From: CAZYFH01 sp965249175
Lineage (GTDB): Bacteria; Acidobacteriota; Vicinamibacteria; Vicinamibacterales; UBA8438
Direction of reading: 5' to 3'
Assembly (NCBI GenBank): GCA_965249175.1
Contig: OZ252227.1
Coordinates: forward strand, 868,001 to 932,000
DNA: 64,000 bases
Within the stretch, counting starts at the first letter, position 1. The number at the start of each line of letters is the position of its first letter. The translations under genes were made by a program, and so were the position numbers. Of the stretch, positions 1-6,910 are shown piece after piece. Below the pieces are notes generated by a model. That model was not told the DNA's origin, made no database searches, and worked only from the letters and a program-made list of their open reading frames with translations.

Positions 1-495
1 CAGCGGACAGGCGGTGACGTTGCGGACGGTGTTGCCGCACGCCTCGCGTGTCGTGATCCCGACGGCACCGAGCCGCCGCATCAGGTCGGGCGTGTCGTCG
101 ATGTGCACGTAATGGAGCTGCACGTCCTGCCGCGTCGTGATGTGGCACACGCCGTCGCTGTATTCCTCCGCGAGGTCGGCCAACACCTCCAGTTGCGCCG
201 GGATCAGCGCGCCGAACGGGATCTTGATTCGCTGCATCCCGGGCGCATCCCACACGGTCTCGGGGCCCTTGGTCAGACCATTCGACGGGAACGCGAGGTG
301 TTGCGGACCGGTGCCGTCGTGCCGCTGCCCGTTGTCGTACCGCTGACCGTAGACGCCGCGCCGCAGACGCGTTTCGGCAAAGACCTTCTCGTCGATCTTG
401 CCCTGCCGCCGCAGCGCGATCTGGCGTTCGAATGCGTCAATCTCGGCCGCGAGATCGGGCGGTATCCGGTCCGCCAACTCCGTGGTCCACGTCAC
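1..495 (-). CDS. Nitrite/sulfite reductase hemoprotein, N-terminal part (cut by window edge)
   Basis: Ferredoxin- or NADPH-type siroheme reductase that reduces sulfite to sulfide (or nitrite to ammonia). The visible 165 codons begin VTWTTELADRIPPDLAAEI and contain LRRGVYGQRYDNGQR and a stretch ending TTRQDVQLHYVHIDD, typical of the N-terminal ferredoxin-like half of the family. The siroheme/4Fe-4S cysteines would lie beyond position 1. The GTG start at 493-495 has a GGAGAGG ribosome site just upstream. It is the last visible gene of the minus-strand run with cysG and cysH, so assimilatory sulfite reduction is the likely job. Nitrite as substrate cannot be excluded from this part. Confidence 0.85.
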   Translation of the reverse strand, partial: MTWTTELADRIPPDLAAEIDAFERQIALRRQGKIDEKVFAETRLRRGVYGQRYDNGQRHDGTGPQHLAFPSNGLTKGPETVWDAPGMQRIKIPFGALIPAQLEVLADLAEEYSDGVCHITTRQDVQLHYVHIDDTPDLMRRLGAVGITTREACGNTVRNVTACPL

Positions 496-514
496 GTCGA
501 GTCCCTCTCCGTTT

Positions 515-1882
515 CTACTGTCCAGGCGCCAGCGCGAGGACGGTTTCCGCCACGCCGTCGTCCGCCGCGCGGCTGCCGAGGGCGACGACATCGCCGATCA
601 CGATGGTACCAGGGATGCCGCCTCGGTCGACCGGGGCCTCGCCAAGTCCATCGAGGCGCCCGACCCATCGTTGTTCCTCCGGCTGCGATGCGCCGGTGAC
701 GACCGCAACGGGCGTATCAGGTCGCCACCCGGCGTTGAGCAGGGTCTCGGCGAGGTGGCCGCGGGTGCGCATACCCATCAGCACGACGAGCGTCATGGCG
801 TTGGGCACGAGGGGCTCGACGAGCGGACGAAACGCCTCCTCCGCGTGTCCCGACACGACGGCAAAACCAGACGCTAGGCCACGGTGAGTGAGGGGTATCC
901 CCGCGGCCTGCGGTGCGGCCACCACGCTCGTGACCCCCGGTACCACCTCGAACGGAATCGCCGCCGCTCGCAGCGCGAGTGCCTCCTCGCCGCCTCGGCC
1001 CAGCACGAACGGATCACCGCACTTGAGCCGGACGACCCGCTTGCCCCGGCGTGCGCCGCGGATCATGAGGCGGTGGATGGTCTCCTGGTTCACGGCCTTC
1101 CGGCCGGCACGCTTGCCGACGGAGAAGCGCTGCGCGCGCGGCGCGAGCGCGACGATGGCGCGCGGCACGAGTCCGTCATAGAGCAGCAGGTCGGCGGTTT
1201 CCAGCCTGCGGGTTGCCTTGACCGTCAGGAGCGAGGGATCCCCCGGACCGGCGCCGACCAGTGACACGAATCCCCGCGAGGCGGTGACGATCGCGTCAGC
1301 GGCGGTTCCGGTTGCGGCCGGCGCGTCGCCGGCGTGGAGCCGCACCAGCGCGTCGAGGAGTTGCGGACGACGCTCGGGAAACGGGGCCCCTTCCGCGCGC
1401 CAGGTACGTCGCAGACGAATGGCTTCGGCCATCCAGCGCTCGAGCTGGCCCGCCGGCATCAGCGCGTCGAGCGCCTGTCGGAGCAGACCGGCGAGCGCTG
1501 GCGCCCGTCCGTCGGTCGAGATCGCGAACGTCACGCCAGCACGCCGGACCACGCCGCCGAGATACAGGCTTGCGTTTGGCGGATCGTCGACGGCGTTGAC
1601 GAACACCCGTCGATGTTCCGCGGCGTCGGCCACCTGCCTGTTGACCTCGGGTGTCGCGGCGGCGACGGCGAGCCAGACCCCGTCGAGATCCGCCGGCTGG
1701 AAGGGCCGGCGCGTGATACGCACGCCGGTCTGCTCAGCTGCGGCGCAGACTGCCGGGGCCACGACGGTGACGTCGGCGCCGGCGTCCGACAATGCGCGGA
1801 TCTTGGACGCGGCGACACGACCACCACCGACCACGACGACGCGTCTGCCCGCCAGTTTGAGAAAGGCGGGGAAGAGCGGCAT
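515..1882 (-). CDS. cysG: Siroheme synthase, SirC/CobA fusion
   Basis: Multifunctional siroheme synthase of 455 aa, close to the usual 457. The N-terminal part (about 1-150) is the precorrin-2 dehydrogenase/ferrochelatase with Rossmann motif VVVVGGGRVAASKI. The C-terminal part (about 200-450) is uroporphyrinogen-III C-methyltransferase with LVGAGPGDPSLLTVKA and GDPFVLGRGGEE. It makes the cofactor needed by the sulfite reductase 20 bp downstream. The ATG at 1882 gives the family N-terminus MPLFPAFLKLAGRR; the longer open frame upstream is only read-through of the 166-bp repeat that separates this gene from cysH. Confidence 0.93.
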   Translation of the reverse strand: MPLFPAFLKLAGRRVVVVGGGRVAASKIRALSDAGADVTVVAPAVCAAAEQTGVRITRRPFQPADLDGVWLAVAAATPEVNRQVADAAEHRRVFVNAVDDPPNASLYLGGVVRRAGVTFAISTDGRAPALAGLLRQALDALMPAGQLERWMAEAIRLRRTWRAEGAPFPERRPQLLDALVRLHAGDAPAATGTAADAIVTASRGFVSLVGAGPGDPSLLTVKATRRLETADLLLYDGLVPRAIVALAPRAQRFSVGKRAGRKAVNQETIHRLMIRGARRGKRVVRLKCGDPFVLGRGGEEALALRAAAIPFEVVPGVTSVVAAPQAAGIPLTHRGLASGFAVVSGHAEEAFRPLVEPLVPNAMTLVVLMGMRTRGHLAETLLNAGWRPDTPVAVVTGASQPEEQRWVGRLDGLGEAPVDRGGIPGTIVIGDVVALGSRAADDGVAETVLALAPGQ

Positions 1883-1884
1883 GC

Positions 1885-2050
1885 CTAGGAACCCGTGGTG
1901 AAAGTCCCGCCTCGCACCGAGACCGCCGAGGCGCCCGGCTGACAAGGCGCGACGAGGGAGAATACCGGGTGTATTTGACCGAGGAGCAACGCCGTCAGGC
2001 GGGATGCATCGCGGGTCGAATGCAGCGGGGCTTTCACCACGGGCTCCTAG
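1885..2050 (+). repeat. 166-bp CTAG-bounded inverted-repeat element, copy 1
   Basis: The unit is bounded on both sides by CTAG and has terminal inverted repeats of the form CTAGGA(A/G)CCCGTGGTGAAAG. It matches the element at 19699-19864 (opposite strand) over exactly the same length with roughly 85 percent identity by eye. The left CTAG lies three bases before the cysG ATG, and the right CTAG contains the TAG stop of cysH, so the element fills exactly the gap between two operon genes. Read on the plus strand it is open for 54 codons with no stop and encodes the same peptide as copy 2 (for example AGCIAGRMQRGFHHGLL). Confidence 0.9.
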
Positions 2051-2817
2051 ACCTCGATGGCCCCGGGCTCCACATGCACAGAGACAGCCGGACCGTGGAG
2101 TCCACACTCGGTTTTGGAGATGCCGCGCCAACGCCCGGCCCGGTCGTCTTCGCCCGACCCCACCTGGCTCGTGCAGGGTTGGCAGCCCACGCTCGGGTAT
2201 CCCTGGTCGTGCAGCGGGTTGTACGGCACGTCGTGTTGGATCAGACGGGCCCAGACGTCCTTCTTGGTCCAGCGCACCAGCGGATTCACCTTGGCAATCT
2301 CGAACTTAGCGTCCCACTCGACGACGTGCGCGTTCGCGCGCTGCGGCGTCTGGTCACGCCGGATCGCCGTGATCCAGGCGTCAACCCTGGCGAGCTCCGT
2401 GTGCAACGGAAACACCTTGCGCATCCCGCAGCAGCGGTCCGGTGCGCGCTCCCACAAGCGGTCCCCGTGAGTGAGTGCCTGGTCGGCGACCGACCGCTCT
2501 GGCTCCACGCCTCGAATCGTGAGCCCATATTTGGTCTCGAGGCGGCGCCACAACTCGTATGTTTCGTCGAAGAGCAGCCCCGTGTCGAGCGTGAAGACGT
2601 CGATCGGAAGCCCATGGCGACCGATGAGATCGATGAGCACGCACCCCTCGGCGCCGAATCCGGTCGCGAAGGTCAGCCGACGACCAAACCGTGCCGCGGC
2701 CCATCTCAGGATCTCCGCGGTGGACGAGGCCTCGAGATCGCGGGCCGCGGCCTCGAGGTCGCGGCGCGTGAGACCGGGGAGGGTGGTGGTCGCGGGATCG
2801 AGCGTCACCGTAGCCAT
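2047..2817 (-). CDS. cysH: Phosphoadenylyl/adenylyl-sulfate reductase
   Basis: Reduces activated sulfate (PAPS or APS) to sulfite. The 256-aa protein carries the PP-loop region near residues 50-60 (TFATGFGAEGCVLID), the FTLDTGLLFDETYEL block, and the two cysteine pairs CCGMRK and GCQPCT. Those pairs bind a 4Fe-4S cluster in the APS-type and some PAPS-type enzymes, so the substrate is not settled by sequence alone. The C-terminal catalytic cysteine lies in TECGLHG. The ATG at 2817 has a GAGG about nine bases upstream; a TTG one codon earlier is less likely. Its TAG stop is part of the CTAG edge of the repeat at 1885-2050. Confidence 0.93.
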   Translation of the reverse strand: MATVTLDPATTTLPGLTRRDLEAAARDLEASSTAEILRWAAARFGRRLTFATGFGAEGCVLIDLIGRHGLPIDVFTLDTGLLFDETYELWRRLETKYGLTIRGVEPERSVADQALTHGDRLWERAPDRCCGMRKVFPLHTELARVDAWITAIRRDQTPQRANAHVVEWDAKFEIAKVNPLVRWTKKDVWARLIQHDVPYNPLHDQGYPSVGCQPCTSQVGSGEDDRAGRWRGISKTECGLHGPAVSVHVEPGAIEV

Positions 2818-2827
2818 CAATCAAGCC

Positions 2828-3127
2828 TCATGCGATGACCGACCTGCCGTTGCTCCCGCTGACGGCGTCGTCGGAATTGCTTTTCGAGCCGGTGGTCGTC
2901 GGCCCAGATGGCTTGGCGGCGGGACGCCTCCCGAACGTCAGCCGGTTCCAGGCCCGTTCGTGCAAGAAGTACAGTCCCATTTTTGCGACCGCTTCGAACG
3001 CGCCGACAGTGAGGGCGAGGCCGACTTCCCCGGTGAAGAGCCACACGAGCAGCGTCGTCGTCACCGTGGCCACGACCCGCCAGGAGACGGCCTTGACGAT
3101 CGATCGGATGGGGCTTTCTTCGAACAT
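2828..3127 (-). CDS. DUF2061 small membrane protein
   Basis: Protein of 99 aa beginning MFEESPIRSIVKAVSWRVVA with two predicted membrane segments (about 15-35 and 38-60) and the KMGLYFLHERAWNR motif of the DUF2061 family. The biochemical function of the family is not known. Here it is the first structural gene of the sulfur operon, 10 bp before cysH, which supports a membrane role connected with sulfate assimilation. A GAGGA ribosome site lies seven bases before the ATG, directly after the attenuator-like terminator. Confidence 0.85.
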   Translation of the reverse strand: MFEESPIRSIVKAVSWRVVATVTTTLLVWLFTGEVGLALTVGAFEAVAKMGLYFLHERAWNRLTFGRRPAAKPSGPTTTGSKSNSDDAVSGSNGRSVIA

Positions 3128-3140
3128 GTGTCGTCCTCAC

Positions 3141-3178
3141 AAGAAAAAGGCCCGGGGAGCGTCTGCCCCCCGGGCCTT
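3141..3178 (-). terminator. Intrinsic terminator in the operon leader (putative attenuator)
   Basis: On the minus strand AAGGCCCGGGG (3178-3168), a 10-nt loop, and CCCCGGGCCTT (3157-3147) form a perfect 11-bp stem followed by TTTCTT. It ends only 14 bases before the DUF2061 start codon and after the promoter, so it must be read through for the operon to be expressed. A G/C-rich tract inside the preceding leader ORF (around 3254-3246) could pair with the 5' arm as an antiterminator; that pairing is inference. Confidence 0.8.
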
Positions 3179-3205
3179 CGGTCTTTCGCGTCTACCAGAG
3201 TGTGT

Positions 3206-3307
3206 CTAGTGTTGAAGTGCAGTCAACGCGGCACGACCGTCGGCGCGGGGGCCCGCATGGGCCTCCATACAACCGCAACAAGTAGCTCGCGCGCGTGACC
3301 GACTCAT
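3206..3307 (-). CDS. Cysteine-rich leader peptide of the sulfur operon (33 aa)
   Basis: Short ORF ATG (3307) to TAG (3206) encoding a 33-residue peptide that starts MSRSRARATCCGCMEAHA, with Cys-Cys-Gly-Cys at positions 10-13. An in-frame ATG at 3319 would add MCCQ, giving two more cysteines, but it overlaps the -10 box. The ORF ends 28 bases before the terminator stem. Its position, the clustered Cys codons and the downstream terminator fit a leader peptide that senses Cys-tRNA supply. It is too short for family assignment. No Shine-Dalgarno sequence is visible, consistent with a leaderless start. Confidence 0.6.
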   Translation of the reverse strand: MSRSRARATCCGCMEAHAGPRADGRAALTALQH

Positions 3308-3317
3308 CTGACAGCAC

Positions 3318-3348
3318 ATTCTAACAGGCAGAGCACCGGACCGGTCAA
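3318..3348 (-). promoter_or_regulatory. Putative sigma-70 promoter of the sulfur-assimilation operon
   Basis: TTGACC at 3348-3343 and TAGAAT at 3323-3318 with a 19-nt spacer, or 18 if TTAGAA is used as the -10. The expected transcription start, about seven bases downstream, falls within a few bases of the leader ATG at 3307, so the mRNA would be leaderless or nearly so. Confidence 0.55.
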
Positions 3349-3366
3349 GGTGTCCGTCCGGGACCC

Positions 3367-5766
3367 CTAGCGGACGTATCCGAGGCTGCGAAGGCGTCGG
3401 AGCTCGTCGGCCGAGAGCGTCGACGACAGCTCCTCGTCGGACGGGAGACGCGCGGCGTCGGTCTGCTGGCGCCAGCGGTCGAGCTCTTTGGCAAGTCGTT
3501 CGACCACGTCGGGGTTCGTCGCCGCGACGTCCTCGAGCGCCAGGGGATCGTCGCTGTGCCGATACAGCTCGAACTCCGCCGCGGGGTCATCCTCGGGCAT
3601 CTTGACGTTGCGAATGAGGCGCCACCCATCGAGCAACAGGGCGTACGACTCGTGTTCGTCGTCCTCGCCCATGATGTGCTCCTCCGCCACGACTGGTCGG
3701 GCAATCCAGTCACCCGATGTGGCGTCGCGGCTTTCCTGAGCGACGAAGAGAGGCGTGAGCGACTGTCCCTGGGCCGCCTCCGGCGTCGTCAGGCCCGCGA
3801 TCTCGAGAACCGTCGGCATGAGGTCGATCGTCCGGACGGTCTCCTCGATCGCCGGACCGGATGGGATCGTGCCGGGTTGCCACAGGAGGAGCGGCACGTT
3901 GGTCAACTCCCCGTAGACCGAGTGGCCGTGCCACATCTGCCCGTGCTCATGAAATTCCTCTCCGTGATCGCCAACAAAGGCGACGAGTGTCCGTCCGGCC
4001 AGACCCAGCGCGTCCAGGTGCTCGATCACACGGCCGATCTCAGCGTCCATCCCGCGGATCGACCCGTCGTACCAGTCCTTCGCGTACCCGATGAACTCGC
4101 CCGCGTCGACCTCGGCCGCGGCGAGCTCGTCCAGCGTGGCCATGCCCTGGTTTCGCATGAAGGGGGTCTCGATGTGCTCGCGCACCGCGGCCAGCTGTTC
4201 CTCGAATCGTGGCTTTTTCTCGGGTGCCGCCCACATCGTGTTGTACGGCGGGCGCGGCTCGAACGGGCTGTGGGGATCGAAGATGTGCACAAAGGCGAAG
4301 AAGGGCGTGTCCTGGTGCGCGTCGATCCAGGGGAGGAGCCGGTCGACGTACTGGCGCGCCGACTTGCCCCGTTTCTCGCCGGTGCGCGACCCCGCCTCGT
4401 GGAGGACCTCGAAGCCCTGATGCAGGTTGGAGGATTGTCCGGTGAACGTGACCGACGAGAGCGAGAGGGTTGCGTAGCCTGCGGTGCGGAACACCTCCGC
4501 CAGCGTCGTTGCCGCGCTCGGGAGCCGGTCGGGCACGGTCTTCACCGTGTGCGACGCCGGATACATCGACGTCAAGATCGACGGGGTAGACACCTTGGTC
4601 CAAGTCGCCTGCGAGATGGCGTCTCGGAAGAGCGCGCCCTCCGACGCGAGACGTGACAGCACCGGCGTCGTGTCGCGAGCGTACCCGTAGGCTCCGAGAT
4701 GTCCGCGACGAATGGTGTCGGCCATGATCAAGACGACGCCTTGTGGCGGAGGGTCTCCGGAGGCCGTCTCGCCCGGCGCCGCTGTCCCGTGATTCCGAAT
4801 GGCCGGTGAGCCCCAGAGGCCGATCGCCCCGTCACGCGGGCCCCTCAGACCAAGCTCGAGCGTCGCCTGCTGACCGGCAAAGCGGTCGAGCTCGATGGGC
4901 ACGCTCTGCCAGGCATCGGGGGTGGTGATGGTTCGTTCCAGCAGCGTGTTGCTGACGCCCGCGACGGTGACCACGACCCGAAACGTGAGCGGACCCTCTT
5001 CGAACGTGCCGATCGCGAGATCCAGCCATGGGTCGTCGGGCAACGTGATGGGAACGTGGATGGTCTCGGGCGCCTTGGCGACCAGCGACTCGTGGTAAAT
5101 CTCCGCCAGGCCGTGCCAGCCGACGCCCGACGGAGTCTCGGCCAGATACTCGCGCTCGAAGAGCAGCCGCACCGACGCGATCTCGAACGTCGCCCCAGCT
5201 TCGTCCGTCGGACGAATCGCGATCTGTCTGATGTCGGACGCGTCCGTGTTGCCGTCGTTGGGAATGCTGTACGTCTGCAACTCATCGCCGGCGATGATCG
5301 GCGTGTTGAGGCCCCAGTCTTCCGTGTCGAGTGTGTCGTCCTCGTCGAGCAGGTCGACCTCGAGGTTGGCGCCGGCCGACGCGCGCAGCTCGATCTCCAC
5401 GGAGCGCAGACGGTCGTCCGCACCCGCGGCGCCGTCCCAGTCGACACGGATCACGGGCATCGCGCTGGTGGCTTCGCCGGTCAAGAGGCCGTCGTCGGCC
5501 ACGCGCAGATCGGCGACGCCTTGCTCGCTCGCCCAACCGCCCAGCGCCGGCTGCACGTCCGGCCCACCGTCGAACCTCCACGCGGCGCGCGGGGCCAGCG
5601 TGAGATCTGGCGAGTCGATGACTTCGGTGCCCGCCTGGTCGAAGAGATCGACGAGGCGCTGCGTGGGCGACGTGTCTGCCGGAGGGTCGCCGCTGCAGGC
5701 GACTGCGAGGAGGGCACAGCAGAAAGCGATAGCCGCGCGTAGACGAGACTGGCTGGCGAGGCCCAT
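3367..5766 (-). CDS. Lipoprotein sulfatase / alkaline-phosphatase superfamily protein
   Basis: Protein of 799 aa with a lipoprotein signal (FCCALLAVACSGDPP). An N-terminal beta-rich region of about 350 residues precedes a sulfatase domain (VVLIMADTIRRGHLGAYGYARD, later FVGDHGEEFHEHGQMWHG). The residue that becomes formylglycine in classical sulfatases sits in the VSTPSILTS block: the Ser-x-Pro-Ser core is present but the usual Arg is replaced by Ile, so maturation or true sulfatase activity is uncertain. It ends LRRLRSLGYVR, a tail also seen in the small protein at 6620-6811. AGGAGAG precedes the ATG at 5766. A longer upstream frame is an overlap with the next gene, not coding. Confidence 0.85.
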   Translation of the reverse strand: MGLASQSRLRAAIAFCCALLAVACSGDPPADTSPTQRLVDLFDQAGTEVIDSPDLTLAPRAAWRFDGGPDVQPALGGWASEQGVADLRVADDGLLTGEATSAMPVIRVDWDGAAGADDRLRSVEIELRASAGANLEVDLLDEDDTLDTEDWGLNTPIIAGDELQTYSIPNDGNTDASDIRQIAIRPTDEAGATFEIASVRLLFEREYLAETPSGVGWHGLAEIYHESLVAKAPETIHVPITLPDDPWLDLAIGTFEEGPLTFRVVVTVAGVSNTLLERTITTPDAWQSVPIELDRFAGQQATLELGLRGPRDGAIGLWGSPAIRNHGTAAPGETASGDPPPQGVVLIMADTIRRGHLGAYGYARDTTPVLSRLASEGALFRDAISQATWTKVSTPSILTSMYPASHTVKTVPDRLPSAATTLAEVFRTAGYATLSLSSVTFTGQSSNLHQGFEVLHEAGSRTGEKRGKSARQYVDRLLPWIDAHQDTPFFAFVHIFDPHSPFEPRPPYNTMWAAPEKKPRFEEQLAAVREHIETPFMRNQGMATLDELAAAEVDAGEFIGYAKDWYDGSIRGMDAEIGRVIEHLDALGLAGRTLVAFVGDHGEEFHEHGQMWHGHSVYGELTNVPLLLWQPGTIPSGPAIEETVRTIDLMPTVLEIAGLTTPEAAQGQSLTPLFVAQESRDATSGDWIARPVVAEEHIMGEDDEHESYALLLDGWRLIRNVKMPEDDPAAEFELYRHSDDPLALEDVAATNPDVVERLAKELDRWRQQTDAARLPSDEELSSTLSADELRRLRSLGYVR

Positions 5767-5786
5767 GGCACTCTCCTTTCCCGCGA

Positions 5787-6620
5787 TCAGATCTCGACGC
5801 CGAGCACGCCCTTGAATGCGAAGCCGAAGGCCATCGACAGCACAAAGAACGCGACGAGCCAATCTATCGTCAGTCCGAAGACCCGCATGTCGAGGCCAGG
5901 GTAACCGACCTCGACCGCCTCGATGACATGGCTTGCGTCGATCGGGCGATCCCCCGAATACAGCAGCAGGTCGATGGCGCCTCGGCCCGTTCGCAGTTGT
6001 GATACGACGCCCCATCTGGCGCCGGCGATGAGGTGCGTCTCGATCGACTCGTCGCCAACGTGTACCACGAGACGGTGCGTACCGGCGGTCGCGGCCCGCA
6101 CGCGCCATGCGACTTCGCCCGCGGTGCGCATCCGGACGGCTGGCGTCTCGACCGTCACGCCCGCGTCGGCTTCAAGGCTGGCGATCTCCGCAAGGATCTC
6201 TGCGTCCCGGACGAGGGCTTTCACCACGGTCGGCTCACCGGGCGCAAGCGGGCGGACGGCGAACCGGAGATTGAGCTGCGTCATGATGAGGAGCACCGGC
6301 ACGAGGAGCACAACCAACGGCACAAGCGCCAGCTTCATATACCGGAATGTGTCAGCGAAAATGCGACCCTGGAGCTTCAGGACGACGCCGATGTCGCTCT
6401 GAAACAGCCGCACACCGATGAGGTTGCCGCGAATCTGCTCGCGGAGCGCTTTGATGGTGCCCTGGTCGGATATTTTCCCGAAGATCCACACCATCGCCAC
6501 GCCGCTGATCAGCGAGACGAAGGCCATCGCCCAGATGGGGGGCAGACCGAGAAACGGCCAGCAGAGAACGTCAAACAGTGGGGTGAGCGCCCGATGGACG
6601 AGATCGACGAGGGTGACCAT
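5787..6620 (-). CDS. Membrane protein, possibly Oxa1/EMC3-like (DUF106-type)
   Basis: Protein of 277 aa. Membrane segments lie at about 20-45 and 95-120 and one at the C-terminus (DWLVAFFVLSMAFGFAFKGVLG). Between the first two is a charged helical hairpin (GKISDQGTIKALREQIRGNL) ending in LKLQGRIFADTFRYMKLAL, which resembles the cytosolic hairpin of EMC3/DUF106 insertase-like proteins. A periplasmic beta-rich region (about 130-240) follows. The ATG at 6620 overlaps the TAA stop of the 63-aa gene upstream (TAATG), implying translational coupling. The sulfatase follows after 20 bp. Function is unproven; the insertase link is tentative. Confidence 0.55.
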   Translation of the reverse strand: MVTLVDLVHRALTPLFDVLCWPFLGLPPIWAMAFVSLISGVAMVWIFGKISDQGTIKALREQIRGNLIGVRLFQSDIGVVLKLQGRIFADTFRYMKLALVPLVVLLVPVLLIMTQLNLRFAVRPLAPGEPTVVKALVRDAEILAEIASLEADAGVTVETPAVRMRTAGEVAWRVRAATAGTHRLVVHVGDESIETHLIAGARWGVVSQLRTGRGAIDLLLYSGDRPIDASHVIEAVEVGYPGLDMRVFGLTIDWLVAFFVLSMAFGFAFKGVLGVEI

Positions 6621-6811
6621 TAGGAGATGTAGCCGAGTCCTTTGAGCCGCTTCTTGATTGCCTCTTCCGAGTCGGCCCCCTCGAGCTGGGCCATCTCCTT
6701 CTCCAGCGCGTGGTTGATGAACTCCTCGACGTTCGAGTAGCCGGCAATGCCGGCGAACCGCGTGGCTTTCTCGAGGAGCGCCTTGTCGATCTTCACTTTC
6801 GAACCAAACAT
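6620..6811 (-). CDS. Small RHH-like protein with C-terminal LGY tail (63 aa)
   Basis: The sequence reads MFGSKVKIDKALLEKATRFA and continues GYSNVEEFINHALEKEMAQL, a pattern resembling a short ribbon-helix-helix or CopG-like fold, and it ends KKRLKGLGYIS. The last residues resemble the sulfatase C-terminus RRLRSLGYVR two genes downstream. The ATG at 6811 has AAAGG eight bases upstream; a GTG two codons earlier is too close to that site. Its stop overlaps the next start. It could be a DNA-binding regulator or a small partner protein of the membrane and sulfatase products; neither is shown. Confidence 0.65.
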   Translation of the reverse strand: MFGSKVKIDKALLEKATRFAGIAGYSNVEEFINHALEKEMAQLEGADSEEAIKKRLKGLGYIS

Positions 6812-6842
6812 GCGCACACCTTTCCGACTTAGCGTCCGTCTT

Positions 6843-6886
6843 CGTAGGGCAAGGCTTCAGCCTTGCCACGCAGGCCTGGGCTACGA
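6843..6886. repeat. Dispersed palindromic (REP-like) repeat
   Basis: CGTAGGGCAAGGCTTCAGCC is followed by a second inverted stretch ending GGGCTACGA. The hairpin GGCAAGGCT/AGCCTTGCC is shared with the repeat at 16298-16351, which has the same CGTAGGGCAAGGCTTT end on the other strand. It lies between the alkaline-phosphatase-type gene and the small protein gene, where it may form an mRNA hairpin. Confidence 0.7.
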
Positions 6887-6910
6887 CTCCATGCCCACAG
6901 CGCCGTTCAC

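Noticed and set aside
3128..3360. SAM or other riboswitch in the sulfur-operon leader
   Set aside because: No SAM-I/II/IV core sequence was recognisable; the leader is mostly occupied by the Cys-rich ORF followed by a simple terminator, so a peptide attenuator explains it better.
5767..6108. N-terminal extension of the sulfatase to about 913 residues
   Set aside because: The extension overlaps the membrane-protein gene, has no signal peptide and lacks a ribosome site; the ATG at 5766 has AGGAGAG and a lipobox.
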